From: Antedon mediterranea
Taxonomy: Eukaryota > Echinodermata > Crinoidea > Comatulida > Antedonidae
Assembly: GCF_964355755.1 (NCBI RefSeq)
Contig: NC_092672.1
Coordinates: 9,234,501-9,298,500, forward strand
DNA: 64,000 nt
Direction: 5' to 3'
Made by a program: the position numbers and the translations under genes. Of the stretch, positions 1 to 36,261 are shown piece after piece; position 1 is the first letter of the stretch, and each line of letters starts with the position of its first letter. The notes below the pieces were generated by a model, which saw only the letters and a program-made list of their open reading frames with translations, ran no database searches and was not told where the DNA came from.

Positions 1-1610
1 TAACAAACAATCTTGTCAAATTAAACTTGTTTTATTAATAAATCTGTTGCTTAATGCTGTATTTAGATATTAGCAAATATATTTACATATATAATAAATT
101 TATTCGTTTTTAATTTACATGACTAAGTAAGTATAATACTCTTTGGAATAGTGATTCATTTTGATTTCTTTTATGATAAACACAAATTAAAAACTATTTA
201 TATCATAAAGCAAATTAATAACATAATATAAAACTAAAGTAAATATAAAAGTTTTAAAAAATTATAAAATCATAAATTCAGCAAAACAAAATAATGATAT
301 AAACATAAGTCAAATTAAAAAAAAATTATATAATATTTTATTAAATTAATATTTTTGGAACAAAACACTAAAAAATTATAAATTGTTCACGTGAAATCAG
401 CAAGTAATAATGCAAGAAAATATGACACATATTGCTTGACCTTACGATTAAATAAATTCACCCTCGCCATCAAATATATATATGTGGAGATATTTTGCAA
501 GCGTAAGAAAGTGTATAGGCACTACAAAATCTATAGATGGTAAGACAACTGTTTTCAAGTTTCTTTTTTATGGTCTAATACCAAGATATAGAGATAAATG
601 AATGAATATTGAGAAGAGTTAAAGGGGGGTACTCTGATGTCAAATATAATTCGGGCCTGTGGGCTTATATTGTCCATTCACACTTATGCTATGCAGGAAA
701 AAGTGACTCTTTCCTTGGCTACATTTTAAATTAAAAGTAATGTCACTTTAATATCTATGGACTTATGATAAATACTTGTATATACTGTACAGCCATATGT
801 TTCCTATCAAATCCTCAGATCTATTATATTTACTGTTTATTTATTGCACATAGTTTTTCTAATGTGATTTATATAATGGTCCCAATTTGCAGCATTTGAG
901 AATGGTCAACTGAGATGCCAATTAAAATGAACAGGGTAAAAAGTAAGAATGTTGTATACTAGAGAATATCATGTTTTAACCGGTCATCTGGTCAACTGGC
1001 ATGCACATTTTAAATAAACAGGACATACTGTAATAGTAATTAAACATTTGTATTGCACCAATTTAACTAAAAAACTGATGGCATATGTTGTATCCTGAAA
1101 CTGAGTTTTTAAATTAAATTTAAAAGAATCAAGAGTGGGTAAATGTTTGCCACAGAATGCAATTCCAAAGATAGGATTCAACAACAAAAAATTGTGAGTG
1201 AGTCTAGCTAAAGTCTTACAGAACTGAGAGCGATGATTTGTCAAAAGGAATGAAAGTGACGGAATAATAATCTTTAAAGAATTTTATAATGAAAAGCAAA
1301 TGTGTAACAATGCTATGACAGTTACAAATCAACAATTTTTTTTCAAATTAGAAAATACTAATTTGAAAATGATGGAATGAGATGATTCTGAAGGAATTAG
1401 AAATATAAAACACAGAATAAATTTTAAGTTTACAGAATTTAGAAAAAATAATCTTGAGGAATTGTCAATTGAGAAACAAATTGACAAAAAAATGGATATA
1501 ATCTGAAAAAATGTTTAGCAGAAAATATAAAAATATGATTGAAATATTAAAAGTCCATAATGTTGGGATAAAATTAATTTACAGTATCTATACAAGCTTT
1601 GATGTGTGTG

Positions 1611-1660
1611 ATATATATAATATATATCTAATAGTGGTATATATAATATATATCTAATAT
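1611..1660. repeat. Short AT-rich tandem repeat
   Basis: Two copies of an approximately 30-bp TATA-rich unit (atataatatatatctaatag type). Simple sequence inside the kinesin intron. Confidence 0.6.
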
Positions 1661-2382
1661 AAAAATATTAACTGATTATAAATATATAATTAAGTCCAAT
1701 AATTATGATAACTTTTGATTTTAATTTTAGTATTTAAAAATATTTACAGGAAATCATAAAGTAATAAAATGTGTATTATTTTTATGTCAAAATCTGAACA
1801 TTTGTTTATGGCATACAGATTGAGGTTAAATCGTGATTAAAAGGTGGGAAATGGTTCCATTAAATTAAAACTATATTTATGTTTTCATTCTCCATTCCTC
1901 TTTCTTCATTCTTCTGTTTTAAGCTATTGTCAATTATTTTCTACATGGACTATTGGACATTAGACATATATTGGTAGATTTCTTTTAAAAGCTGCTGCAT
2001 TTATGCATACATTAAACACCACCAGTGTCCGTAAAGGTTAATCCAGAGTTGGAATATTTCAGATCAATATATAAAAAAAATTATATCTACATTTCTTTAA
2101 AAGCACATTTCCTAATTATTTACACATGAATTGATAATTTTCCTGAACAAATGTTTGAAGCAGATTTATAAAAATGACTGGATCATAACCAATAGCAACA
2201 CTTTATATTCATAAATATCAGGTATTACAGACATATAATTTCATACTTGATTATTCATTTGACATACTGGAATTTTATATTTTCCATTTAAAAATGATTT
2301 GGTGAGATTGATATTACTTATATATACATAGTATAAATATATTCATAATTTATGGAGTAATAGCAACTGTAGTCTTATTCGA

Positions 2383-2437
2383 TTTATTGGATTTGGATTT
2401 GAACCTGTGAATCACTCAACCACTAGACCACATAGGA
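2383..2437 (-). mobile_element. tRNA-like SINE head
   Basis: On the minus strand an A-box-like tggtctagtggttgag is followed by a B-box-like ggttcaaatcc, the internal RNA polymerase III promoter layout of tRNA-derived SINEs. No cloverleaf with an intact acceptor stem is seen, so it is not called as a tRNA gene. Confidence 0.5.
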
Positions 2438-2800
2438 TCTTGATGTAGTATAAATATATGATGCATAGAAATATAAAATATTATTGCAATGGAGTTTACA
2501 ATTTAACATTGCATTTAAATACACTGATAAAGTGAACATCAAAAAGTATTTCACAATACAACGTGTAAGAAGATATTTTAAAGCACTTTAAATTACTATG
2601 ACAACATACTATAATATGTTGCCTTGGATACAATGATGTCATCAATAGGTCACTGGAGGAACTGAATACAAACGATCACCTGAGTTCAGCAATGGCAATA
2701 AAGTAACTACTTATGAGAAACAAAATGGCAAGGATGTAAACAGAGAAATTATAAAGATACCAGAAAACCATGGCAGCAAAGACTATCGTTAACAACTTAC

Positions 2801-25098
<22,298 letters not shown>

Positions 25099-27751
25099 TT
25101 TGTTTCTTTTTATAATTTGCGGCTATTGTAAATTCACAAAATTACTGTACAAAGACAATTATTTACAGAATTATTGTAGTCTCATTGAGAACATCTTACT
25201 GTTTGGTCCTTTGTAAGAATATTGCTATTAAAATCATGATATGCGGCATATATCAAAGGTGGTTTTCAGAACAATTCCATGGTTAAAATACGTTTATAAA
25301 GATCATTGATATATTTTAAAATTATTTAATACTCCTGAGTAAATAATATGCGATTTTTTATTTGTTTTGCTTTCTTGTACTGTAGTGCGAATAAAACAGT
25401 TTGTTTCTTCTTTAAGTTCTTCAATGTTTAAATTCTTGGTGCATTCAACTGAGGAAAAATGAAAAATACATTTCTATTAAAATTAGGTTGAAATAATTTA
25501 AGATATGGTTCAATAATTATGAAATAATTAATAACACTTTATGATCATTACTGAACTGAATGTTAATTAAATTACAATATAATTTAATAAATGTGTTCAG
25601 TAAAATAGGTCAGACAAGCAAATCGTTTCACTCGGTTATCTTCAACCTGTTACAAAATCACCATGGCTTATGACGAGTCATGGGCAATAACTTATAATTT
25701 ATTATAATTAGCCTATTGGTTTCTCAATATTAAATCTGTATCTGTATTTCTTGATTACTTTTACTGTATGTTTCTATTAAAATTTACAGGAAATATAATA
25801 ATTTGTCATAATTTTATTTATTTATCTTACTACATTAATGCTACAAAATAAAATTTTTATAATTTAAATCATAATACTACCAACATACAGTGAAGTAAAA
25901 CACAAAATAAGAATTTTAAATTAATAAAATTTTAACATTTTACTTTAAAATGTTTAGTTGTCATGTTTACTACCTTCACATTTTAGAGTTGCATGACTTT
26001 TTGAACTTAATTTACTGATTTTTTTCCAAAAAATGGTTGGGTTTAGTGAAAACAAAAGGGTAAAACGTCAACTGGACTTTTAACACTATCATTCTCATTT
26101 TGGTCAATATAGCCAATTTAGCTAACAGTAAAGCCTCTTATTACAAAAATCCTGGATTTAAAATTAATCTTTTTTTTTTGCCTTTGATGAGACAGGTCAC
26201 ATATTGTATAATAAACAAAATCACCCACACATTTTAGTTAGAATTCAGGAAATTTGAAATTATTTTCACCAATCCGTAGGCAGATTTCCCAATACAATTA
26301 CAACAGACAAATTATAATAAAATATGTCAGTCTTGCTTTTGCACAAATAATTTTTGAAAAGCAATAAAATGCAATGAAAAACCATATACTGTAAAATATC
26401 TACACTACAGTATAATAACATTCAAAATAAAGTAGTCCGAAACAGAAATTTGGAACCTTTCGGTCCTCAAAAAAACTCTGGTACTGGAAGAGTCAACTGT
26501 TTATTGATTTTAACTTTCATCTATCTATAGATACAGTATAAAGCACAGTTATAATAAAAAAAATATGCATGCTACGTTTAGAAGAAAAAACAGCTGGTTT
26601 TTAAAGCAGATGATGATTGTAAAAATATATTAATGTGAATGATAGTTAGCTTAAATCTGAATGTTACTTTTATCAAAACTGAAAAAGTGACAATTTATTC
26701 ATGAATTTAAACAGCTCTGCCATGTGTTACAGGGAACATTTTCGCCAGTGTAGCGTAGCAAAAAGCTATACAAAACAACCTTATTGCTACACATTTTGAA
26801 AATTGTGTAGCAAAAAATACAATACAAAACTATGTTTCTCGACTTAAAAATCAGTTTGATTAGCAATATTGCTAAACAAAATTTTTAAATGAAAATTTTC
26901 CCTGGTTATAAATACATTTGTAGTTAAAAAATAAATTATGACCAGACAAGGGATCAAGATAAAGGAATGACTAGATGTTCCAAAAAATAAGACAGTTTGA
27001 GCCACAACAAGGGTGTCCAGATTTAGGGCAAGTTCTACTGTACTTTCACTTTCTTATTACAGCAGTTTCATATGATAAGGAAAGCAATCTATTTGTTGTA
27101 TTGGGTTTCTGAATTGTAGTGTAAAGTAAAGTCTATTCTGTGGCTGCCTTTTTATTCTTCAACTTGGCCCTATTATTATTTTTTCAACTGCCTGAATTGG
27201 AAATAAAATATCATGAGAAATCTAGTAAGTCACAATCACCTACTGTACATTCAATCCAATTTTTTCTTTTCATGAAAAACACTCTCACAAAAAAATATGT
27301 TGTTCCTTTTATTAGTTCAGAAATACCATTTAATAAAAAGATAATCCACTTAATTGAATTTGTGAGTTTACACTGAAATGCTACCAATTATTGTTTGAAA
27401 ACATTTTATATAATGTTGATTCATAATGAGTAATGTATCATTAAACTTGTAGGCAATGTGATTAACGTGACAATTAGTATGTGTGCTAAACATGTACGTA
27501 AATGATTACGGTCATTTTCTGTAATGTGTGCGTCATTAGAAACAACCATATGATCAAACTAAGTAGGTCGTTTAAAGGTCGTAATGTGCTTCACGAAACA
27601 TTATAATTTACTTTTTAAAAAGGGTGAACAAATAATACAATCCTATATTAAGACCATCGATGTGTCTAAAAGGCTAAAAATGCGGTTAGAAATTGAGATT
27701 TTCATAATTCTTAATTGAAACTATAGGTAACATATGCGTAGCTGCAATACG

Positions 27752-27869
27752 CTTACCTGGATAAACCTACACTATGCCTTTTCCATCTGAGGAAACAAAG
27801 TAACTCAAAAACTGTGGACACCTCTCCAAAACAGTGGAGAAAATGCCTACATTGGTTTATCCAGGTAAG
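27752..27869. mobile_element. Short hairpin element (~118 bp, possible MITE)
   Basis: The left arm cttacctggataaacctac..atgccttt is mirrored by aaatgcctac..ggtttatccaggtaag on the right. Arms are about 31 bp around a loop of about 55 bp. Confidence 0.65.
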
Positions 27870-28112
27870 TTGGGCACGAAATAGACAACAATTTTAACTG
27901 ATTACTATTTGAGTATTCAATACTGCATACTGTAGTATTTTTTTCTTTAGGTTTGTGAAAAAGCTATAAAAAAAGTTTTTGTTTTTTAACAATCTTGGCG
28001 CAAAAAATGTACAGTATACAGTGCTGATATGTTTGTTTGTTTGTTTTATTAGTTTCTCCACACATTTTAAAATAAAAGATCAAAATTAAAAACTTATAGA
28101 TAAGATAAAATT

Positions 28113-28206
28113 ACATACTCATAACTCACTGATTCCTGACCTACGAACTTAGAGCTCAAACAAGTTTTATAATCTTTAATATATTTTTAGTATGCACTTT
28201 ATTATA
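28113..28206. repeat. Direct repeat copy 1 (~94 bp)
   Basis: The block from catactcataactcactgat to ttttagtatgcactttatta recurs about 670 bp to the right at 28783-28875 with very few differences, which suggests a fairly recent local duplication. Confidence 0.85.
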
Positions 28207-28782
28207 TGTAAAAAAAGGTGTGGTAATCAGTGTGTATGAATTAATTTATTTTTTTAATAAATTTATTTTTTGAAGAGGAAACCAACAAATATAAATTTCA
28301 TTTAAAATTTTTTCGCCGGAAAAATTTCTAGAAATTTTTTTTTCAATCACTATTACTTATTTCTTATTATCAAGCAACAAGTTAAACTAAAATACTGTCT
28401 CTTTGTTTATGAATAATTTAATTGATCAATAAACTGAAATGCTTGTCAATTAATGTAAATCCCATAGCAAATAAACACAAGGCTTGCAAATCCAGACAAT
28501 AGACAGACAGTTTCTGTAATGCACAATATGATGCCACGTACAAAATAATGTACATAATTTACTAAGAACTAGAATTGCCAATTAATGCATTTAAATTGAT
28601 ATCAACTTTTTGGATCAAGCCTAATTTGTTTCCTTGTTGCTCAGCTACTGTACTGTACATCACAAACTACTGTAAAGCAGTAAAACATCATAATATTACT
28701 TTATACAATTCATTTTTTTAAAAGCTTTAAAATACTGTGTAGCTTTAGTCTAATAAATATTCCTTTTTAAAATAAATTTCTC

Positions 28783-28875
28783 ATACTCATAACTCACTGA
28801 TTCCTGACCTACGAACTTAGATCTCAAACAAGTTTTATAATCTTTAATATATTTTTAGTATGCAATTTATTATCC
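28783..28875. repeat. Direct repeat copy 2 (~93 bp)
   Basis: Second copy of the repeat at 28113-28206. A third, weaker similarity (tttattatccttttgagata) is seen near 29035. No LTR features such as TG..CA ends or a primer-binding site were found. Confidence 0.85.
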
Positions 28876-31800
28876 CTTTTGATATAAATTCGGATTTTTG
28901 TATGGAATATTGTATTTAGTATTAATTCTGAAATTAATATCATATTAAAACAGTAGTATTCATTAAATTGATGGGTAATTAAATGTTAATTTTTTTTAAA
29001 GATTTAGATGACTAATCATTAACAAAAAATTACACTTTATTATCCTTTTGAGATAAATTAAGAATGTTAATATTATCCTGGAATTATATGATATTAACAT
29101 TTTATGAAATCGACTTTAATTAATGTTTTACAGGATTCGGTTAATGTTTTAAAAATAAATAAATTATTTTATTAAATATTATTAGAAATATCTTATTTCT
29201 TTTTTTTATACTGAAGAAATATTTTAATGTAATCCTCTGAACAGAATTCAAATGGAAAAAAAATGTTTTCAGCAGCTGTTTATATATATTACCATTTTAC
29301 ATCAGAGCAATGATTTCTAGCTGTTCATTAAATATTCAAAGATTTCATAAGACGAATACTGAGTACAATAATTTATTCTAATAGGCTTAATTTATATTTA
29401 CCTTATGAACATATTATTCCATCTAAATTATCATCACACATAATCCAAATAATTATAGAAATATATTAACAAAAATGTGATCCATGTATATTATTTTGAG
29501 TGCAGTAAAAACGGTGCGTTTGTGCGTGTGAGTGCTTGCGTTATGTCGTTTACCGTCTACATCTACTTGCAGTATGAGCACGACCTTCATGGCTTTTAAC
29601 ATATTGATTGATTTGTTCATCATTAGTCGAGCAAATAATATGACATCATCGTTCTCTCGTTTCTATGCATTTGATTGGCTAATACCCTCCATGACGCAGT
29701 TACAGATCATTGATATTAATGTAGAATACCGGTTTGACTTAGTGTCTGTATCTTTACTTCATCACTGATAATAATATCTGCGAAGGTGGTTATGTTGGAA
29801 TATACTGAGAATGAGATTGAATTTACTGTATGGTCAGCTAACCTTACAAAATGTGTTATTTAATTAGTAACAACAGAACAGAAAATAAATTTACATAGCA
29901 ACCACCTTAAATCTACGCGGTACGCTATCAAATTTTTTCCAGGATAGGAGATTACAATGATTCTAATTGATCAATTCTGATCTCCTCACCCAATGTTTTT
30001 AATTTTATTTTTGTGAAATTTCATGAAAAATAGAAAGCTAAAAATTGATATTCAGAACTGATATTAATCGAAAAAAAACACATCTAAACCTCAACGATCA
30101 CCCTCCATAGGCTAGACCTATTGATTCCAAAACTGCTACAGTATATAATCTGGCCAGAGAACCTACAGTATAGTAAAATACTCAATATAATTGTGATTTT
30201 GTTTATGCTCGGATCTGAATTGACAGTCGGTCAAACCCGACATGTTCATTTACATACCGTTGCTCACAAATTTTGTTGATATAATGTTGACTTGTTCATA
30301 GTGCATGATGCGTTTGTAGATGCGAAGGAAACCAGACAAAGACACTCCGACTAAAGTCAGGATATTTGTCCAATCATTACATGTGCTCCAACAGCTAAAC
30401 ACTGAAGAACCAGTCAACCTTGCTGAGTGATAGACATTCAATGCAGATTGCAGATTCCTATTGTATTTTGGGTTAACAAATTTATTTTTTTTAAACAGTA
30501 AAGCAATGTGGTGCAAATTTTGAATATGGCTACAATTTAATATTATCTTTTTATAGCAATAACGACACCGTTAGATAGATGGTACTCATGTCAAAACGAG
30601 AAACTAAAAACTTAGATTCAACAAATCAAGCAAAACTGTCATAATTAAATATTTAAGTATACTACAGAAAATAACATAAGCCGGAAGCAGATTTGTATAT
30701 GTTCAACCAGGTAGGCCGTCATACATAGAATCAAAACTACTAGATTTAATTTGGTCAAATTAACTGAGTTGTGGACTAAATTGACAAAGAAAGTTCAATC
30801 TGACCACTGGTTAAAATTCCATCCCTTGGGGTTACATTAACCTGGATCAATGGTTACTTTTATTGACCACTGCCTGACCAAATCTGAATATGCGCAAGGT
30901 AAACACACGACCTTCACCATGCGAGTCATTTGACGCCATCAGTTACGTACATTTTGGTAAAACCAACTGCATGAAATAATATCCAATGATGATTGTATGA
31001 ACAACGGTCACATTTACCGATGACCTTGGTAAAGTTTCCATTGGTGTTGCCAACATTTCATGTCCAGTGCCTTATATGCTAAAACTGTCTTGCACCATTG
31101 TTGTAGGCCTGTACATTAAATAATGCATTTACCATACTTTTTTTAATAAGATATTCCTTACAAAATGGACTTACAGGTCAGTAAGCAGTAATATGAATGG
31201 AATGTAAAAGCTTAGTATTGGCTGTATACTCTTTTCAATAATTGATTCTTAAAGAGATTATGATACCATACTTTCACTCTCTTTCTGGACACTTGAAAAC
31301 AAAACTGTTATTGTGACTGTCACACACAAATTGAACAATAACATATATATATCACATCATATACAGTAAATATATCTCCCGAAATAGACTAAAAAATAAA
31401 TCAGAAACAAAATCTTTCCAACCAATTTCAATATCCATCAATTGGTCACAGAACACAATTATTAATGAATGGTTGCACACTCAATATTAATAATTTTATA
31501 TTCTCAATTACTACAGTATTATGTGATGACATACTTCTTATAAAACACTTCTCTGCATTGCATTTTTTTTTCAAATCTGCAAATTACCAGTTTTGATTAC
31601 AATGGTTGGATACAGTAATAATTGATAAATTGAAATCGTGCTAGATCACGTAGTCTTGAAAATGCCAATGCATCCATCTCAAGTGTGGGCGTTGTAGTTG
31701 AAAGAAATTCCAGAAAAAAGGTGTAGAGCTTTTTGTTCACATCTTGTAACATTATTTTTCACAGTTTATTACCATATTATGCTGCAGCAAAATCAATTAA

Positions 31801-32341
31801 CAAATTTTGTCATGAATACCTTACTGTGAACAAAACGTTTTTAGTAAGGATGAGGAATTTAAAAACCAACATCACAGAAGACAGATGTGGAGAAACATTT
31901 CCTTTTTGTAGTCCAAAAAATGCTGTTTTTGTCTTATTTTTTTTTGTTCGAGTCCTTTCCTATTAATTGGGATATGTTCCAATTCAGGAGAGCTGAACAT
32001 ACCAAACCATGATTGGATAGGATTGCTACCCTTTCATACATTGATTTATTTCCTCACAAGTCCATGCTCACACTAAGCCAGAGAATTTATGGAAGTTTGA
32101 CAAATTAGTTTTAATCTGTGGATTATAATTGCATAATAATTGGATGATTAGAGGGCATTAAACCATAGAGAACTATAAAACATTATACACTACAGCTGTG
32201 GCATGAACACATTTTTATATGAACAGAGGTTATATTGACCCTCAAATGCAATTTTAATACAATTAACCATGAAGGCAGTACTGTAGGTACAGTTTGGCAT
32301 TGTTGTCTCTAGTGGATTTAAGTATACTGGCTGCTAAGGAC

Positions 32342-32420
32342 ATGACACCATAGGGAAGAAGAATTGAACATATTTAAAGTTTTATCACACCATAGGGAAG
32401 AAGAATTGAACATTGAAAGT
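32342..32420. repeat. Two-copy tandem duplication (~46 bp)
   Basis: The block caccatagggaagaagaatt gaacat is repeated about 46 bp apart. Confidence 0.8.
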
Positions 32421-34117
32421 TTTTATGTTAAAAGTATAAAATGCGACTACATTTCTGCTGCATTTTTTGCCAGAAGAAAAAAAAACTGATATAATACTAT
32501 GTGTTTTCAGTGTGTGGTACAGTAAGTAGGTCTAGGTAAAGAAAATCTTAAAATCTCTTAAATCCTCGTTTTATTAAACCACTGAAGCTAAAAACTGCAC
32601 CAATTAAATTGTTAAGTGGAGAATATTTTATTTGACTTTATGCTTCTATTTCTGGAGGCTGGTACAGTAATTAAATTCATTCATACACTACAAGATTTTA
32701 AAGTATAAAGACTGTCATGCCATAGGAGTAACAAATTATTGTACTAGAGTCATGGATGAAAGAATATATGATTTATTAAACAATCATAATTAATGAATAG
32801 TGATTAACAGTTTTTAAGACAACAAATTAAATTGATTATCTGCAAGTAATATGACTTGTTTTAAATGATAAACTGTGCACACAGCTTAGCAACAACAAGT
32901 ATTACCGACGGTAGGATTTCTGACGTAGAAATGAGATGTGACGTAAAGAATGGATGATGAATGTCATGTAATAAACATTTTCAATTTCAAATAAACAACA
33001 TGAGAGAAGCAAAATTTAGAATGTGATATAGAAAATAATAGACAAATATGTAAAAATAGAATCAACTAATTAATTTCTATTATCATTATCATTTTCCCTA
33101 AGAATAGATTTCCATATGCAATTTATTAATTATCTTATTTTAATTAAACTGAAGGTTTAATTGCCACTTTTATTCTTGTCAGAAAAACGTGTCAATTGAC
33201 ATTGTGCTGGTACAAGATATGTTACTATTTTAGCATATAATATTTAACATTTCCGGGAACTACTTATTATTATGATGATGATATATTATTATGATGAAAA
33301 GGATTTTAGGAATTTTATCAATAATTCATTACTGCTTCCATGAGCTGTTTCATTTCTTTTTAGGCTCCATAAAAATTCCAAAATACATGGTTACCCCATC
33401 AGTTGCTGACAGAAAGGTTCAGTAGGTCAATATAAATATTATAGAATAATGGGAAATAAAAGCATTCTTTAAAGGTTTGTGAAAAGATTAAAATAAGTGG
33501 GTTTACATAGACAAGGTCAAAGTTGACAGAGCAGGATGTTACTGAGAGAACTCTAAGAAGATAAGTCCCAATCAACACCTTAATTAATACATTATTATAG
33601 ATAGTTGTTTACTGATATATTTTTATCTCGCCAATAATATTGCAAAATAACCAGAGAAAAATTGTATTACTATGCACGTCAAATGATAGTTTAATCAAGA
33701 AATCCATGAACAATTTTTAAACATTGTTTTATCTAGCCAGGCCTACGGTAAGCTGTTTATCATGCACTGTTCAATGATCAACGAAGCGCATCCTACCGTG
33801 GTTTAAAGTGAGAGAAAGTACGTTCTCAAGCCCACAATATGGTAACGAATCATAAACAGAAAATGACTAGATAATATAGCAATTCTCAACAAATTGCGTG
33901 TTTCAGACATACCTTTTTGTTTTTTAGTTCATTTCTTGTATGCGTGTACGGTTGATTAACTACTTTGCTAAATCATTTAAAGTCAGTACTTAGCTTACTC
34001 AGGTAAGGTCCGTCCGTCAAAAGTGAGAATTTACAATGAACTTCCTAGATTCTTTACCAAGAGTCCGAATTCCAAAAGCGCGAATGGAGATCATTGACAC
34101 AGAATACTCGTCCTAAG

Positions 34118-34163
34118 ATATTAGAAGTGCGATAATAGAAGTGCGATAATAGAAGTGCGAGAA
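34118..34163. repeat. Triplicated 16-bp motif
   Basis: Three tandem copies of agaagtgcgataat. Confidence 0.8.
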
Positions 34164-34384
34164 CAGTTTGAGGAGGAGGAAACTATAGAAATATTATTTC
34201 TAGTTTTGTATTCACATATATTTATAATATATTATATTTCATATACGAGACGTTTGTCTATAATCAATACGGAAGAAATCAAGTGTACAGTATTCTCATC
34301 AACTAAAACAATAAATACCGTACCTAACTATTTTGCTGTTGATAAGGCCAAACAGAAGCAATTCTCCTTTTTTTTTTTCAAATA

Positions 34385-34630
34385 TTCTATTTTAATGTCA
34401 CATAATAGTTAGTCACGTTGACCAAAAACTGGTCGAAAAAAAAATTATTTTCCATAAAAAAAATGTAATTTAAAGCAAAGAATTAAATTGTCTATCAATG
34501 GTTTTGGTTAAAACTAACCGTTTCTTTTGTCTTTTTATAAGAGAAATAATAATTTAGTTTTTTTTTTACAGAAGTGAACAACTTATTAAAACTATAAAAT
34601 GGCCTATTTCAAGTTTTATTAATCTTCAAC
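34385..34630. repeat. Dispersed repeat, family D, copy 1
   Basis: It aligns with 53505-53770 in the same orientation. Shared blocks are ttttaatgtcacataata, gaccaaaaa..tcgaaaaa, tgtaatttaaagcaaa, acttattaaaacta and ttaatcttca. It carries no coding sequence and its transposition class is unknown. Confidence 0.65.
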
Positions 34631-34655
34631 AACTTTAATGGCCTTTATAAATAAA

Positions 34656-34750
34656 TCAAGTTTGTTGGTCAGTATCAGAGATTGGGTCATCATCGGGGTC
34701 ACCAGAAATATAATCTGTACACCTATTAGGAACAACAAGAGAAGGTTTTT
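34656..34750 (-). CDS. Candidate 3'-terminal coding exon of an unknown gene
   Basis: A good acceptor (polypyrimidine-like tract then gcag, 34751-34752) precedes 95 bp of open frame ending in TGA at 34656. It encodes KPSLVVPNRCTDYISGDPDD followed by DPISDTDQQT, an acidic tail that looks protein-like. The required phase (two bases completing a codon) does not match the end of TTI1 exon 24 (phase 0), so it is not a simple alternative last exon for TTI1. No convincing upstream partner exon is seen between it and 36262. It could belong to a separate minus-strand gene or be chance. Confidence 0.3.
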
Positions 34751-36060
34751 CTGCAAAAATATAAATTCTCAGTTTTAAATATTTGTTTTGATTTTTAAAT
34801 TCACATACCCTGATACGGCTACCATTCTAATTTAATCTTAATATTACAATTATTACAGTATATTGTAGCCTATTAATCAAAAGTTACGATTTCCCTGAAG
34901 TCTGTTTATAGAACTTTTCTCAAATCTGTTTTCAGTAGTCTGTTCCATTGTCTGTTTCATGTGAGTGTATGAATGTAATATATATATAAATAGTCCCTAA
35001 TTCTAGTTAAAAAAAACACCAAATGAATATTAACAATTTGACAAATTTTACAGTAGTTTTTTTTTTACAGATTTTATTTGATGCAAATAAAATTAGATAT
35101 GTCAAAGATATGATCCCTCTAAATTGCATTGGACATTTTAATAGTCAACTATCCAAATACCTACTCTCTGAAAATAAGACATTTTCCAAAACCAGACATT
35201 TCTTGACATCCAAAATGTCCCAAGTTTATATTTACCATTAGAAACACAAATACAGACTTTTCTGAAACCAGACATATTAGGCCAGCCCAAGGGCGTCCGG
35301 TATTAGGAGAGTTGACTGTATTTATCTAAAACTATTGTGATCATAAAATGACATACTGTTGAAACGACCTACAAAACCATACAGGTCATCAACATTACCG
35401 AAACAGATTAAATAAAAATATTGTTTAGCCTTTATAACAAACTAGGCCCAAGTAGTGTAAAACACAAATAATAAATGTATACATTATTGGAATGTTTATC
35501 AACATATCCAAAATAATCCAGAAAAAGACCTTTAAAGAACCTTAAACTCAACTAATATAAGTGCTCCGAGCAACTGACCGGCACACAAAAAATGTTCACA
35601 TAGTTTCTTTCAGTTACCAATGTTCTATTTTTTCCGGAACTGAATACTTCGAAACGAGTCACATGTGCGGTATGGGTAACCGCGACCAGTAGGGATCAGT
35701 TCGATTTTACCGTAAAAAGCAATCAGGCATACTGGTTCCTATACTATGAATCATGTCATGCGAGCGTAAGATAACTACGACCAGTTACAATCGGTTCCAG
35801 TGTCGATATAAGTGCTTGCACACTGATTCTATTCAGTTCCATTCAGTTTCTCAAAATGTTGTCATATAATGCAACTAGTTCCTTTCAGTAGAGTTGAGTA
35901 CCATGTCGGCAAAAGGATTAATTTAGGAGAGGCTGGAAGATGACTCACAATAATGTTCAATTATCAGGAGGCTTGGGTGGTTGTGACCACTGATGTATAT
36001 CATGTCATAGCCATCTCCAAAATTCTCCGATAACAGTCTCTTTTCTTAAATCTCTGCCGG

Positions 36061-36203
36061 AAACCTCTGTCTACGTTATAAAACTTTATGTGACAAAAAA
36101 TTGTGATGTGCCCAAATATGGTAGTAATATGGCATCGTCATGTCCATATATGGACACATCACATTTGTTTGTTACAAAAAGTATGGTAGTCTAGACAGAG
36201 CTT
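36061..36203. mobile_element. MITE family A
   Basis: Diverged left end aaacctctgtctacg, core gtgatgtgcccaaatatgg, right end agtctagacagagctt. It lies 60 bp past the TTI1 stop codon, so it is probably in the 3' UTR or just beyond. Confidence 0.8.
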
Positions 36204-36261
36204 TATGAAAGTGAGTGCACAGTGTTTTCTTCTTTAGTGTTCTTCTGAAAAGGTTAAATCC

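Larger units (their letters stand above)
1..2800. other. Intron of the kinesin gene (non-coding in this window)
   Basis: No exon is recognised to the left of 2801, so this is the 5' part of a long intron that leaves the window. It is AT-rich and has a short two-copy TATA-rich tandem repeat (about 1611-1660) and a tRNA-like SINE head on the minus strand near 2383-2437. Confidence 0.7.
25099..36261. other. Intergenic region between the kinesin 5' end and the TTI1 3' end
   Basis: It must hold the kinesin 5' UTR and promoter and the TTI1 3' UTR, but none can be placed with confidence. It contains a hairpin at 27752-27869, diverged direct repeats near 28.1, 28.8 and 29.0 kb, a short duplication near 32.35 kb, a 16-bp triplication near 34.13 kb, one copy of a dispersed repeat (34385-34630), the candidate terminal exon at 34656-34750 and a family A MITE at 36061-36203. 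A less AT-rich open segment at about 30257-30430 ends in a consensus donor and might be a kinesin 5' UTR exon. Confidence 0.55.

Noticed and set aside
28113-28875. Direct repeats considered as LTRs of a retrotransposon
   Set aside because: The interior is only about 580 bp, with no TG..CA ends, primer-binding site or coding sequence.
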